From Candidatus Nitrospira nitrificans (GTDB lineage: Bacteria > Nitrospirota > Nitrospiria > Nitrospirales > Nitrospiraceae), in assembly GCF_001458775.1 (NCBI RefSeq), contig NZ_CZPZ01000034.1:1-64000 (forward strand): a stretch of DNA of 64,000 nt, in the 5' to 3' direction. This document shows, piece after piece, positions 57,522-64,000 of this stretch. The first letter of the stretch is position 1. Each line of letters begins with the position of its first letter. The notes under the pieces are model-generated. The model worked only from the letters and a program-made list of their open reading frames with translations. It was not told the DNA's origin and did no database searches. A program made the position numbers and the translations under genes.

Positions 57522-58295
57522 TCAGATCGAAAACTCAGCCCACAAAAAGGTATGGTCTGAAGGTTCTTTCGCTCGCCGAGGCTCGACGTCCACATCCGCC
57601 TTCACGCATTTGTCCGCGAGCGGCGCGGTGGCCATCATATGATCGATGCGCCACCCTTTGTTGGCCGCAAGTGAGCTCGGCGCGCGGTAGTCCCAGAATG
57701 TATATTGTTGACGTGTCGGATAGAGCTTTACGAAAACATCTTGAAATCCCCATGCGACCGTCTGCTCGTATGCTTTCCGCGCGGCTTCGTGGTAGCAGAC
57801 ATGGTTCAGATGCTTCTCCGGACTGTGAACATCCATGGGGCGAGGGGCTACGTTCATGTCTCCGCACCAAATCGCCGGGGTTTGCGGTGAAAGGTGTGCG
57901 TCGAAATAGTTCCGGAGTCGTGCATACCAGGCGAGCTTGTAGGCATACTTCGGCGAGTCGATTTCGAACCCCTGCGGCACGTAGGTATTCACGATGGGAA
58001 TCCCATCGATGACCACTCTCAGCAAACGAAAGTCCTCCGGGTCTCCTCCATCGTCGAATCCGTAGAACACCGCTTCCGGCTTCTTTCGACTGAGGATCGC
58101 CACCCCGTTATAGGACTTCATTCCACGAAAGGTCGTCTCATACCCACTGGGTGCCAGCGCGAGCAAGGGAAACTCGCTATCCTGGACCTTCGTCTCTTGG
58201 AGACACAGAACGTCCGGCTGATGCCGATCAAGCCACTCAAGCACGATCGGCAAACGTTTGCGCAATGAATTGACGTTGAAGGTCGCGATTTTCAT
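57522..58295 (-). CDS. xth: Exodeoxyribonuclease III (AP endonuclease family)
   Basis: This 257-residue enzyme of the exonuclease III family repairs abasic sites and 3'-blocked ends. Diagnostic residues: A-T-F-N-V-N-S-L-R (residues 4-12), the metal-binding Glu in C-L-Q-E-T-K (near 34), W-C-G-D-M-N-V-A (catalytic Asp/Asn) and the terminal S-D-H (near 249). The open frame extends 13 residues further upstream, but the M-K-I-A-T-F start at 58295 matches family N-termini. It lies next to the peroxide-response genes, consistent with repair of oxidative damage, though it is probably an independent unit. Confidence 0.93.
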   Translation of the reverse strand: MKIATFNVNSLRKRLPIVLEWLDRHQPDVLCLQETKVQDSEFPLLALAPSGYETTFRGMKSYNGVAILSRKKPEAVFYGFDDGGDPEDFRLLRVVIDGIPIVNTYVPQGFEIDSPKYAYKLAWYARLRNYFDAHLSPQTPAIWCGDMNVAPRPMDVHSPEKHLNHVCYHEAARKAYEQTVAWGFQDVFVKLYPTRQQYTFWDYRAPSSLAANKGWRIDHMMATAPLADKCVKADVDVEPRRAKEPSDHTFLWAEFSI

Positions 58296-58379
58296 TCCCA
58301 ATGCGCTCCCAAGTGAGTCGGCGCATCCTAACAAAAGCCGTTTACGGCAACAAGCGGCAGGATAGGTTGGTCATGAGCG

Positions 58380-59288
58380 TCATCCCATCGTCATCTTGAG
58401 GCCCGGCACCTTCAGCGCATGGACGGCTTCGCGGATCACATCGATGACCTGAGGTCGCGTGAACCCCCGTCGCCAGGCGAGACCGATTCGCCGACCAGGG
58501 ACCGGATCTGCCAGTTTGATCGTGATCAGGCGTTTGCTTTGGTGCTTCGGCGTGAGGGCGCTGCAGGGCATCACGGTGATGCCGAATCCCGAGACGACCA
58601 TCTGGCGGATGGTTTCCAACGAGTTTCCCTGCCAGCCTTCCGTATCCGAGCGACTAAGCTCCGGACAGGCATCGAGGACCTGTTGTCGGAAGCAATGTCC
58701 TGCATGAGGCAGGAGGACCTTCTCCGCGCCTAATTGACGGGAGTCGAGAACCTTCTTTTTCTGCCACGGGTGTCCGGCGGGGACCACGGCCTGAAACGGT
58801 TCATCGTACAAGGCGGTGGTGAGTATTCCTGGTTCCTCGAAGGGGAGGGCGATCATGACGACATCGAGCTTTCCACTCTTCAGCATGCCGACCAGGTTCT
58901 GTGTGAGGTTTTCTTCCAGTTCCAGGGGCATTTTTGGCGCCCGCGTATTCAGGAGCGGGACCAAATCCGGAAGGATATACGGTCCCACGGTCGCGATGAC
59001 GCCGAGCCGCAGCCGCCCGTTCAGTTGATCCTTGCCTTGGGCGGCAAGGATTTTGATGTGCTCCGCCTCTTCCAGCACGCGTTGTGCCTGATGGACGATT
59101 TGCTCACCGAGCGGAGTCAGTTCGATTCGGCTCCGGCGGCGTTCGAAAATCGTCGTGCCTAATTCATCTTCTAACTTCTTGATAGCCAGACTCAATGCCG
59201 GCTGGGTCACGAATACGCGCTCGGCGGCACGGCCGAAATGGCGCTCTTGAGCCACGGCGACGACATATTGCAATTCCGTCAGAGTCAT
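58380..59288 (-). CDS. oxyR: OxyR-type LysR-family peroxide sensor
   Basis: This 302-residue LysR-family regulator has an N-terminal winged helix-turn-helix (T-L-T-E-L-Q-Y-V through A-A-E-R-V-F-V-T-Q-P-A-L-S). In its effector domain it carries H-C-F-R-Q-Q-V-L-D-A-C, two cysteines with the same spacing as C199 and C208 of E. coli OxyR. Conservation of both argues for disulfide-based sensing of hydrogen peroxide. It is divergent from a small exported peptide; Dps and cytochrome c peroxidase lie just beyond, a logical regulon. A 13-bp palindrome with the LysR T-N11-A form sits just before its start codon. Start ATG at 59288. Confidence 0.88.
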   Translation of the reverse strand: MTLTELQYVVAVAQERHFGRAAERVFVTQPALSLAIKKLEDELGTTIFERRRSRIELTPLGEQIVHQAQRVLEEAEHIKILAAQGKDQLNGRLRLGVIATVGPYILPDLVPLLNTRAPKMPLELEENLTQNLVGMLKSGKLDVVMIALPFEEPGILTTALYDEPFQAVVPAGHPWQKKKVLDSRQLGAEKVLLPHAGHCFRQQVLDACPELSRSDTEGWQGNSLETIRQMVVSGFGITVMPCSALTPKHQSKRLITIKLADPVPGRRIGLAWRRGFTRPQVIDVIREAVHALKVPGLKMTMG

Positions 59289-59425
59289 TGATCGCTACCG
59301 TAATAAGTTATTATTATCATTACACGGTATATTATAAATTGGACTGATATACAATGTCCGGTTACCTTGCATTCAAGCACGCGGGAGAATCCCGCAGCAA
59401 ACACATAAACCAGAAGGAGGATGTC
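59289..59425. promoter_or_regulatory. Divergent oxyR promoter region with a LysR-type operator
   Basis: TAATAAGTTATTA at 59301-59313 is a perfect inverted repeat of T-N11-A form, 13 bp upstream of the oxyR start codon. A second AT-rich block, TATATTATAAAT at 59328-59339, offers -10-like sequence towards the small exported gene. This is the layout expected for OxyR autoregulation plus activation of the divergent gene. Full OxyR sites have four half-sites; I can only point out one clear palindrome. Confidence 0.5.
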
Positions 59426-59668
59426 ATGAGAGTGCAAGGTATATTGATGGTCGGATTCTTGGCGGTAATGGCGGTAACCGGAGCGACAAATACGGCTGAC
59501 AGTTTCGCTTCCGATGCGTATCGAGTGGACGTCATCGATGCTCTCCATGAGACGGTCGCGCAGCAGGACAGCGTGAAGACTCAGAACCGGAAGACGAGAG
59601 TCGATGTCATTGAAACCATTGGATCAGATGGGGCTGTATATCCTTACACCAAGCCGATGAGCCACTGA
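59426..59668 (+). CDS. Small exported peptide, unknown function
   Basis: The 80-residue product has a signal peptide (M-R-V-Q-G-I-L-M-V-G-F-L-A-V-M-A-V, cleavage near residue 28-30). A polar mature part contains two related V-D-V-I segments (Y-R-V-D-V-I-D-A and T-R-V-D-V-I-E-T), suggesting an internal short repeat. AAGGAGG five bases upstream fixes the start at 59426. It is transcribed divergently from oxyR and in line with dps, so peroxide control is likely. No family is recognised. Confidence 0.6.
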   Translation: MRVQGILMVGFLAVMAVTGATNTADSFASDAYRVDVIDALHETVAQQDSVKTQNRKTRVDVIETIGSDGAVYPYTKPMSH

Positions 59669-59684
59669 TCGCCGAGCATCTTTG

Positions 59685-59713
59685 ACTGAGGAGGGCATCC
59701 TGCTCTCCTCAGT
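59685..59713 (+). terminator. Hairpin after the small exported gene
   Basis: ACTGAGGAG (59685-59693) and CTCCTCAGT (59705-59713) form a perfect 9-bp stem with an 11-base loop, 16 bases after the stop codon. There is no T-run after it, so termination would be partial. It could also act as a processing or stability element before dps. Confidence 0.5.
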
Positions 59714-59861
59714 TGAATCGCTGTGGAAGGCCCATTCTTCCTGTGGCTCAGGACTTGATGATGGTCCAACAATTGAGTCGGCAGCACGAGTCATGATATG
59801 ACAGGCTCGCGTTGGACCAATGGTGTCCAGCGGGCCCACCAAGCGAGAGAGGGAAAGCATC

Positions 59862-60371
59862 ATGGAAAAAGCAGCGAGGAAAGCAGTGGCCGTCGGTGGG
59901 AGTCGGCAGATTGATCTTGGGATCTCGCCGGTGCAGCGAAAGGCTATCGCTGAAGGTTTGGCGAACGTGCTGGCGGATACCTATACTCTCTATCTCAAGA
60001 CGCACAACTTCCATTGGAATGTGACGGGGCCAATGTTTCAGATGCTCCATCTCATGTTCGAGCAACAATACAATGAACTTGCGTTGGCTGTCGATCTGGT
60101 TGCGGAGCGAATACGGGCTTTGGGACATCCCGCGCCGGGAAGCTATGCGCAATTTTCCAAGCTCTCGTCCATCTCCGAAGCGGCGGGCGTACCGAAGGCG
60201 GAAGACATGATCCGCCAGTTGGTCGAAGGGCAGGAAGCATTGGTGCGAACATTGCGGAATGTCTTTCCAACGGCTGAGAAGGCCTCGGATCAGGTGACGA
60301 TCGATCTGTTGACCCAGCGTATGCAAGTGCACGAGAAGACGGCGTGGATGCTCCGCAGTCTGCTGGAGTAA
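59862..60371 (+). CDS. dps: Dps-family ferritin-like DNA-binding/iron-storage protein
   Basis: The 169-residue product is a Dps/miniferritin: a dodecameric shell that oxidises Fe(II) with hydrogen peroxide and often protects DNA. The ferroxidase signature is intact as [12 protein letters not shown] (near residues 47-58), followed by the conserved [12 protein letters not shown]. The N-terminus is Lys/Arg-containing (M-E-K-A-A-R-K-A), which may aid DNA contact. The ATG at 59862 has AGAGGG upstream and is preferred over the longer frame from 59820. Its position near oxyR suggests peroxide induction. Confidence 0.92.
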   Translation: MEKAARKAVAVGGSRQIDLGISPVQRKAIAEGLANVLADTYTLYLKTHNFHWNVTGPMFQMLHLMFEQQYNELALAVDLVAERIRALGHPAPGSYAQFSKLSSISEAAGVPKAEDMIRQLVEGQEALVRTLRNVFPTAEKASDQVTIDLLTQRMQVHEKTAWMLRSLLE

Positions 60372-60514
60372 GAATAAGATGAGAGCGGATGGCGGTTTCC
60401 ACGTACGGTCGATCCACTCGAGAAGGATCCAGAGGTAACGAACGATGAAGCGGTGAGTTCGCAGAGGGAGCTAAAAGTCACAGATATAGCCTGTAGACCT
60501 GTAGAAGGGAGGAG

Positions 60515-61573
60515 ATGAAGATGAAGAGGTGGAGGTTGACGAATTCGATACCTGTGCGTGCGTGTATGGTGTTGGGACTACTGTTGGGATTCTCTTTCGG
60601 CGAAGCACAAGCGGAGGAGTACAAGCTCAAGATTCCTTTCGGTCTCGAAGAGACTGCCGTGGCCATTCCGGCCGATAATCCTTTGACGAAGGAGAAGATC
60701 GAGTTAGGCCGGTTGCTGTTTTTTGATAAGCGGTTGTCGCAGGACAACACTATCGCCTGTGCGAATTGTCATATCGCGAAATTCGCGTTCACGGATGGCA
60801 AGCCGGTCTCCACCGGCATCCGAGGCCAGAAGGGTGGTCGCAGCGCACCAGCGTCCTTCAACCGGGTGTTCAGCAGTGCACAATTTTGGGACGGCCGGGC
60901 TGCGACATTGGAAGCCCAATCGGTCGGTCCATTTACGAATCCGATCGAGCACGGCTTTGTCAACTACGATGTGATGAATGCGAAGATGATGAAAATCCCA
61001 GGCTACCGGAAACTCTTCAAACAAGTCTTCGGTGATGACACCATCACGACGGAGAGAGTGGGCATGGCCATTGCCAGTTTCCAGCGTACTGTTCTGTCCG
61101 GGAACAGCCCCGCGGACCGGTTCGATCAGGGAGGGGAAACAGGGGCCATCTCAGAAACCGCTCAGAGGGGCCTCATCCTGTTCCGTGAAAAGGCACGTTG
61201 CACCAAGTGCCACTCCGGGTTCAATTTCAGCGACGAAAAGTTTCACAATCTCGGCATCGGCTGGGACAACAATACAGTAGATCTCGGCCGGTACATGGTC
61301 ACCCAGAACCCTGAGGAACTTGGCGCATTTAAGACCCCCACCTTGCGGGAGATCGCTCGAAGCGCTCCGTACATGCACGACGGGCGCTTCAAGACCCTTG
61401 AAGAAGTCGTCGATTTCTACAACAAGGGTGGTGTCAAGAATCCCCACCAGGACAACCTCGTTATTCCGCTGGAGCTGACGGAGCAGGAAAAGCATGACCT
61501 GGTGGAGTTTCTCCATACGCTCAATGGGGAAGGGTGGCAACACGTCATGGCGCCAAAGGCGTTTCCCAAGTAA
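60515..61573 (+). CDS. Di-haem cytochrome c peroxidase, periplasmic
   Basis: This 352-residue protein has a signal peptide (to G-E-A-Q-A, about residue 33) and two CxxCH haem-attachment motifs: C-A-N-C-H near 88 and C-T-K-C-H near 228. This is the bacterial cytochrome c peroxidase/MauG-family layout, which reduces hydrogen peroxide with electrons from periplasmic cytochromes. Further family motifs: L-G-R-L-L-F-F-D-K-R-L-S near 69, R-S-A-P-A-S-F-N-R, F-K-T-P-T-L-R-E-I and Y-M-H-D-G-R-F. A GGGAGGAG run touches the first ATG; the in-frame ATG at 60521 has better spacing and may be the true start. A strong terminator follows. Confidence 0.92.
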   Translation: MKMKRWRLTNSIPVRACMVLGLLLGFSFGEAQAEEYKLKIPFGLEETAVAIPADNPLTKEKIELGRLLFFDKRLSQDNTIACANCHIAKFAFTDGKPVSTGIRGQKGGRSAPASFNRVFSSAQFWDGRAATLEAQSVGPFTNPIEHGFVNYDVMNAKMMKIPGYRKLFKQVFGDDTITTERVGMAIASFQRTVLSGNSPADRFDQGGETGAISETAQRGLILFREKARCTKCHSGFNFSDEKFHNLGIGWDNNTVDLGRYMVTQNPEELGAFKTPTLREIARSAPYMHDGRFKTLEEVVDFYNKGGVKNPHQDNLVIPLELTEQEKHDLVEFLHTLNGEGWQHVMAPKAFPK

Positions 61574-61605
61574 TAGGGTAGTTTGATCGTACGAGCGTCA
61601 TCGGG

Positions 61606-61645
61606 GGGGCTTCCTTCGGCAGCGAGGGAAGCCCCTCTTCTTTTA
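61606..61645 (+). terminator. Rho-independent terminator after the cytochrome c peroxidase gene
   Basis: GGGGCTTCC (61606-61614) pairs perfectly with GGAAGCCCC (61627-61635) around a 12-base loop and is followed by TCTTCTTTT. The GC-rich stem plus T-rich tail fits an intrinsic terminator on the plus strand. It lies between convergent genes and may serve both. Confidence 0.85.
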
Positions 61646-61661
61646 TCAGGGGTTGAGCCGG

Positions 61662-62495
61662 TCAGGGGGGTGGGGCCGTTCCGATAAGATAACGACGCAG
61701 GATCGCTTGCTCGATACGCGAGCGTCCTCGATCGGGAGCCGGGAACCGGAGGACGAGATGGATCTTTCCGGACTCGGGTAATTGGATGGTGATGCGGGGT
61801 TCCGGTGACGGCGCTTCCAGCAGATTGGCCTGCTCCAGCAGTTTCATTTGCCGTACGGCTTCCCCCATGAATGGGGCACACTCGGCCTTGGCGGCCTCCA
61901 CGAGCGTGCGTTCAGCCTTTTGCCAGTCATCATCGGCCTTGATCGGCACCACGAGTGTATAGAGGCCGTACTCCTGGTCTGGATTCTCTTTGATCAAGGC
62001 ATTCGTGAACAGCAGGCTATTGGGAAATACGGCGACCCGGCCGGTGTACAAGTGCGCGGATTGCCCCGGGCCGATCTCCAATAACTTCGTCGCAAAGACA
62101 TCGTGGTCCAGTACGACTCCGCGGTGGCCTGCGATCTGGATTCGATCACCGACGGCATAGACCTTGCCGCCCACTCGCAGCGCAGCGCCACTCCAACAGA
62201 GGATCAGCTCTTTTGTCGCCAAGACCATCGCCGCCGCCAACGCGACGAGCGATACGGCAAACGCCTGGAGCTCGTGGGCCCAGATGATCACCAGGCCGAT
62301 AAAAAACGCGAAGACGACGGAATTCCGGGTCGTCACCACCCATCGACGTTTCGACTCCATCGTGAGCGTCGGATTGCCGGCGATCCATCGGACGGTCAGC
62401 GCTCTGATGATGATCAAGAACAGCAACAGGATCAGCGACTTGAGTCCGTCAAGGGTGACCGAGCTGTCGATGGGAAACCACTCGCTTGGGGGCAC
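61662..62495 (-). CDS. MscS-family mechanosensitive channel protein
   Basis: This 277-residue protein has about three or four hydrophobic helices in the first 110 residues. It then has a beta-rich MscS domain (V-G-D-R-I-Q-I-A-G-H-R-G-V-V near 120-133, and V-A-V-F-P-N-S-L-L-F near 157) and a cytoplasmic alpha/beta C-terminus. V-G-D-x-I followed by P-N-S is the family signature. It is expected to relieve osmotic pressure or conduct small ions across the inner membrane. The start is GTG at 62495 with GAGGA six bases upstream, nine bases after the end of the co-directional lipoprotein gene. Confidence 0.8.
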   Translation of the reverse strand: MPPSEWFPIDSSVTLDGLKSLILLLFLIIIRALTVRWIAGNPTLTMESKRRWVVTTRNSVVFAFFIGLVIIWAHELQAFAVSLVALAAAMVLATKELILCWSGAALRVGGKVYAVGDRIQIAGHRGVVLDHDVFATKLLEIGPGQSAHLYTGRVAVFPNSLLFTNALIKENPDQEYGLYTLVVPIKADDDWQKAERTLVEAAKAECAPFMGEAVRQMKLLEQANLLEAPSPEPRITIQLPESGKIHLVLRFPAPDRGRSRIEQAILRRYLIGTAPPP

Positions 62496-62504
62496 GACCG
62501 TCCT

Positions 62505-62951
62505 CTATTTGGCGGTGAGTGTTTCGCGGGTACCTGGAACGCATTCCTCGCGTTTCCAGTTCTTCAGGGTCTTGTCTTCGGAGAACGTCAACGTGTATCG
62601 ATAGCAATACAACGTGGGTTTGGAGATCTCTGTCCCCTTGCCCATCAAGCCGGTGACCGAGTTGGACGCGTCGGCGACGAAGGAGGAGTTCCACGCGGTG
62701 AGGTCCTGTTCGCTGAGCGCGAACCGATAGGTCCAATGACTATCCCCACCGAGAGCCGGCGTCTTGGCTGTGTGCGGAGGCCCGAGTCGCTCTCGAATCT
62801 CCTCCTGTGACAGTCGACCGACCCCTTTCTTGAAATAGGTATCTCGCCAAGGCCCACCACAGCCGGAAACGCCGAGGGCCAGGGCGACGAGCAGGGTACA
62901 GGTGCCAAGAGGGAGGCACTTTTGGATGGCGAACGCAATCGAGACCGGCAT
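62505..62951 (-). CDS. Predicted lipoprotein, possibly SmpA/OmlA-like fold
   Basis: The 148-residue product has a signal peptide ending in a lipobox V-S-G-C (Cys near residue 31), so it should be lipid-anchored. The mature part contains R-L-S-Q-E-E-I-R-E-R-L-G-P-P, which resembles the helix-turn of SmpA/OmlA/BamE-like domains. The similarity is limited and a function in outer-membrane assembly is not claimed. The frame is open to 63017, but the start at 62951 places the signal peptide properly. It probably forms an operon with the MscS gene. Confidence 0.6.
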   Translation of the reverse strand: MPVSIAFAIQKCLPLGTCTLLVALALGVSGCGGPWRDTYFKKGVGRLSQEEIRERLGPPHTAKTPALGGDSHWTYRFALSEQDLTAWNSSFVADASNSVTGLMGKGTEISKPTLYCYRYTLTFSEDKTLKNWKREECVPGTRETLTAK

Positions 62952-63119
62952 GCTGACACCTACGCTACACTGGACGATCGGTAAGTGCAACTCTTGCACG
63001 CAAGCATCGGCGATCATGCTTAACGGGCTACCGCCATCGGGCCATACAGCGGCCGAGTCGAGGTGGGCTGGATTTGATCTTGCGTTTTCGGTACCGTAGT
63101 ATCGGTCGAGGACGAATGT

Positions 63120-64000
63120 ATGAATGTTCGACGAATTGTGACCGCATGGGCTACCGGTGTTCTGACCCTCTTTCTACAGATAGGGCTTGCAGCGGCGACC
63201 GAAGGCCGGACATCGAAGCCTGAGTCTGTTCCATCAACTTCCCTCAAGCCTGATTTTTCTGCCCTTCCGGCGAAACCATCCAGCGCCAACGGCGATCATA
63301 AAACTGCAGAAAAGAGCAAGCCGCCGGCCAACGGTGGCGCTGCGCACCAGCTGGCTCTGTTGCACGCCGTCGTTCCTGAACTTATCGGGAAAGACGGAGC
63401 GCCGATGGTGTTGGTTTCGGCGGGCGAGTTTGTGATGGGAAGCGATAAAGGTGATGAAGACGAAGCCCCTGCGCATCGCGTCTACCTCAATGCCTTCTAC
63501 ATCGATAAATTCGAGGTGACGAACGGACGATTCGCCAAATATGTCGAGGCCATTCAGAGCGAGCCTCCGTGGGGATTCACGGACAAGGAGACGCCCGTGA
63601 TCCATGCCGAACGTCCGGTCCGCTGGGTCAACTGGATGGATGCGATGGGCTATTGCCTCTGGCTGGGGAAACGGCTGCCCACAGAGGCCGAATGGGAAAA
63701 GGCGGCACGCGGGACCGATGAACGGACCTATCCGTGGGGAAACGATCCGCCGACTCCGGTGCATGCGGTCTATGGGTTGAAGGAAGGCGGCGCGGAGACG
63801 GTGTCGGTCATCGGCAATCACCACATGGGGCAAAGTCCGTATGGTGTGCAGGACCTGGCCGGTAATCTCTATGAATGGGTGCTAGACTGGTACGCCGAGG
63901 ATTTCTATTCCAGCTTTATCAACAGCCCCGCGATCAATCCCCGCGGTCCCAGCGAAGGAACGACCAAAGTCCAGCGTGGTGGATCCTACATCAATACGCC
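63120..64000 (+). CDS. Formylglycine-generating-enzyme (SUMF1)-like protein, cut by the right edge
   Basis: The frame starts at ATG 63120 (GAGGAC upstream) and stays open to the window end, giving about 293 residues. A signal peptide (M-N-V-R-R-I-V-T-A-W-A..., cleavage near A-A-A) is followed by a Lys/Pro/Ser linker of about 60 residues and then an FGE-sulfatase domain. Landmarks: M-V-L-V-S-A-G-E-F-V-M-G-S, D-K-F-E-V-T-N, R-P-V-R-W-V-N-W, R-L-P-T-E-A-E-W-E-K-A-A-R-G, Y-P-W-G, D-L-A-G-N-L-Y-E-W-V and R-G-G-S-Y. Most bacterial homologues are not true sulfatase activators, so the substrate is unknown. The C-terminus, including possible catalytic cysteines, is outside the window. Confidence 0.88.
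   Translation, partial: MNVRRIVTAWATGVLTLFLQIGLAAATEGRTSKPESVPSTSLKPDFSALPAKPSSANGDHKTAEKSKPPANGGAAHQLALLHAVVPELIGKDGAPMVLVSAGEFVMGSDKGDEDEAPAHRVYLNAFYIDKFEVTNGRFAKYVEAIQSEPPWGFTDKETPVIHAERPVRWVNWMDAMGYCLWLGKRLPTEAEWEKAARGTDERTYPWGNDPPTPVHAVYGLKEGGAETVSVIGNHHMGQSPYGVQDLAGNLYEWVLDWYAEDFYSSFINSPAINPRGPSEGTTKVQRGGSYINT

Noticed and set aside
63234-63833. A 199-codon minus-strand open frame near the right edge
   Set aside because: The plus strand here encodes a clear FGE-sulfatase domain; the minus-strand frame is its shadow.

Overview
The window is dominated by one co-directional biosynthetic gene cluster of about 50 kb (920-50745) for a lipopeptide made by nonribosomal peptide synthetases (NRPS) plus one polyketide synthase (PKS) module. 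Ordinary chromosomal housekeeping and stress genes follow it (51783-64000). The DNA is GC-rich and the proteins are Gram-negative in type: periplasmic c-type cytochrome peroxidase, lipoproteins, OxyR, a PilZ protein and a PvdE/SyrD-type exporter. The mix of small secreted hypotheticals, zinc-ribbon peptides and PilZ proteins reminds me of Nitrospira/Nitrospirota. That is an impression from gene style, and no marker gene here proves it.

Layout: at the left edge lies the end of an IS3-family element, which abuts a 5'-truncated DUF4037-like gene (151-543). After a 375-bp leader the cluster begins. In order: FAAL-ACP-C-A-PCP synthetase (920-6298); KS-AT-KR-ACP PKS (6300-10895); cyclic-peptide-type ABC exporter (10909-12576); diaminobutyrate aminotransferase (12653-14059); penicillin-acylase/PvdQ-like N-terminal-nucleophile (Ntn) hydrolase (14056-16500); MbtH (16497-16739); type II thioesterase (16733-17500); Sfp-type phosphopantetheinyl transferase (17497-18312); SyrP-like Fe(II)/2-oxoglutarate dioxygenase (18296-19324); and four large NRPSs (19321-25869, 25878-33749, 33763-42657, 42770-49991). 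A SAM methyltransferase (49975-50745) closes it. Most genes overlap by a few bases or are separated by under 100, so they probably form one operon.

Reading the adenylation pockets by eye and assuming collinearity, the assembly line would make: fatty acyl - X (unassigned) - C2 ketide reduced to a beta-hydroxy (statine-like unit) - Dab - Gly - Dab - D-Dab - Asp - Dab - Asp - Dab. Five of the nine A domains share a pocket of the D-I-W-E-L-T-(A/V)-D-D type, which I assign to 2,4-diaminobutyrate (Dab) because it is acidic and a Dab transaminase sits in the operon. Two have the aspartate code, matching two SyrP-like Asp beta-hydroxylases, one free-standing and one fused to the C-terminus of an NRPS. 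The toolkit closely parallels pyoverdine biogenesis: acylated start (PvdL-like), Dab transaminase (PvdH), inner-membrane exporter (PvdE), periplasmic acylase (PvdQ), MbtH and TEII. The product is therefore plausibly made as an acylated precursor, exported, then de-acylated. It would be a polycationic peptide with two beta-hydroxyaspartates, so a siderophore or an antimicrobial. No receptor or regulator gene is in view.

A one-base (or minus-two-base) frameshift at about 47663-47681 splits the last NRPS inside its final A domain; it is either a real inactivation or a sequence error. The right flank holds secreted hypotheticals, a PilZ protein, a BaiN/YhiN flavoprotein, exonuclease III, and a peroxide-defence block (OxyR with both redox cysteines, a small exported peptide, Dps, di-haem cytochrome c peroxidase). 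It ends with an MscS channel, a lipoprotein and the start of a formylglycine-generating-enzyme-like protein cut by the window edge.
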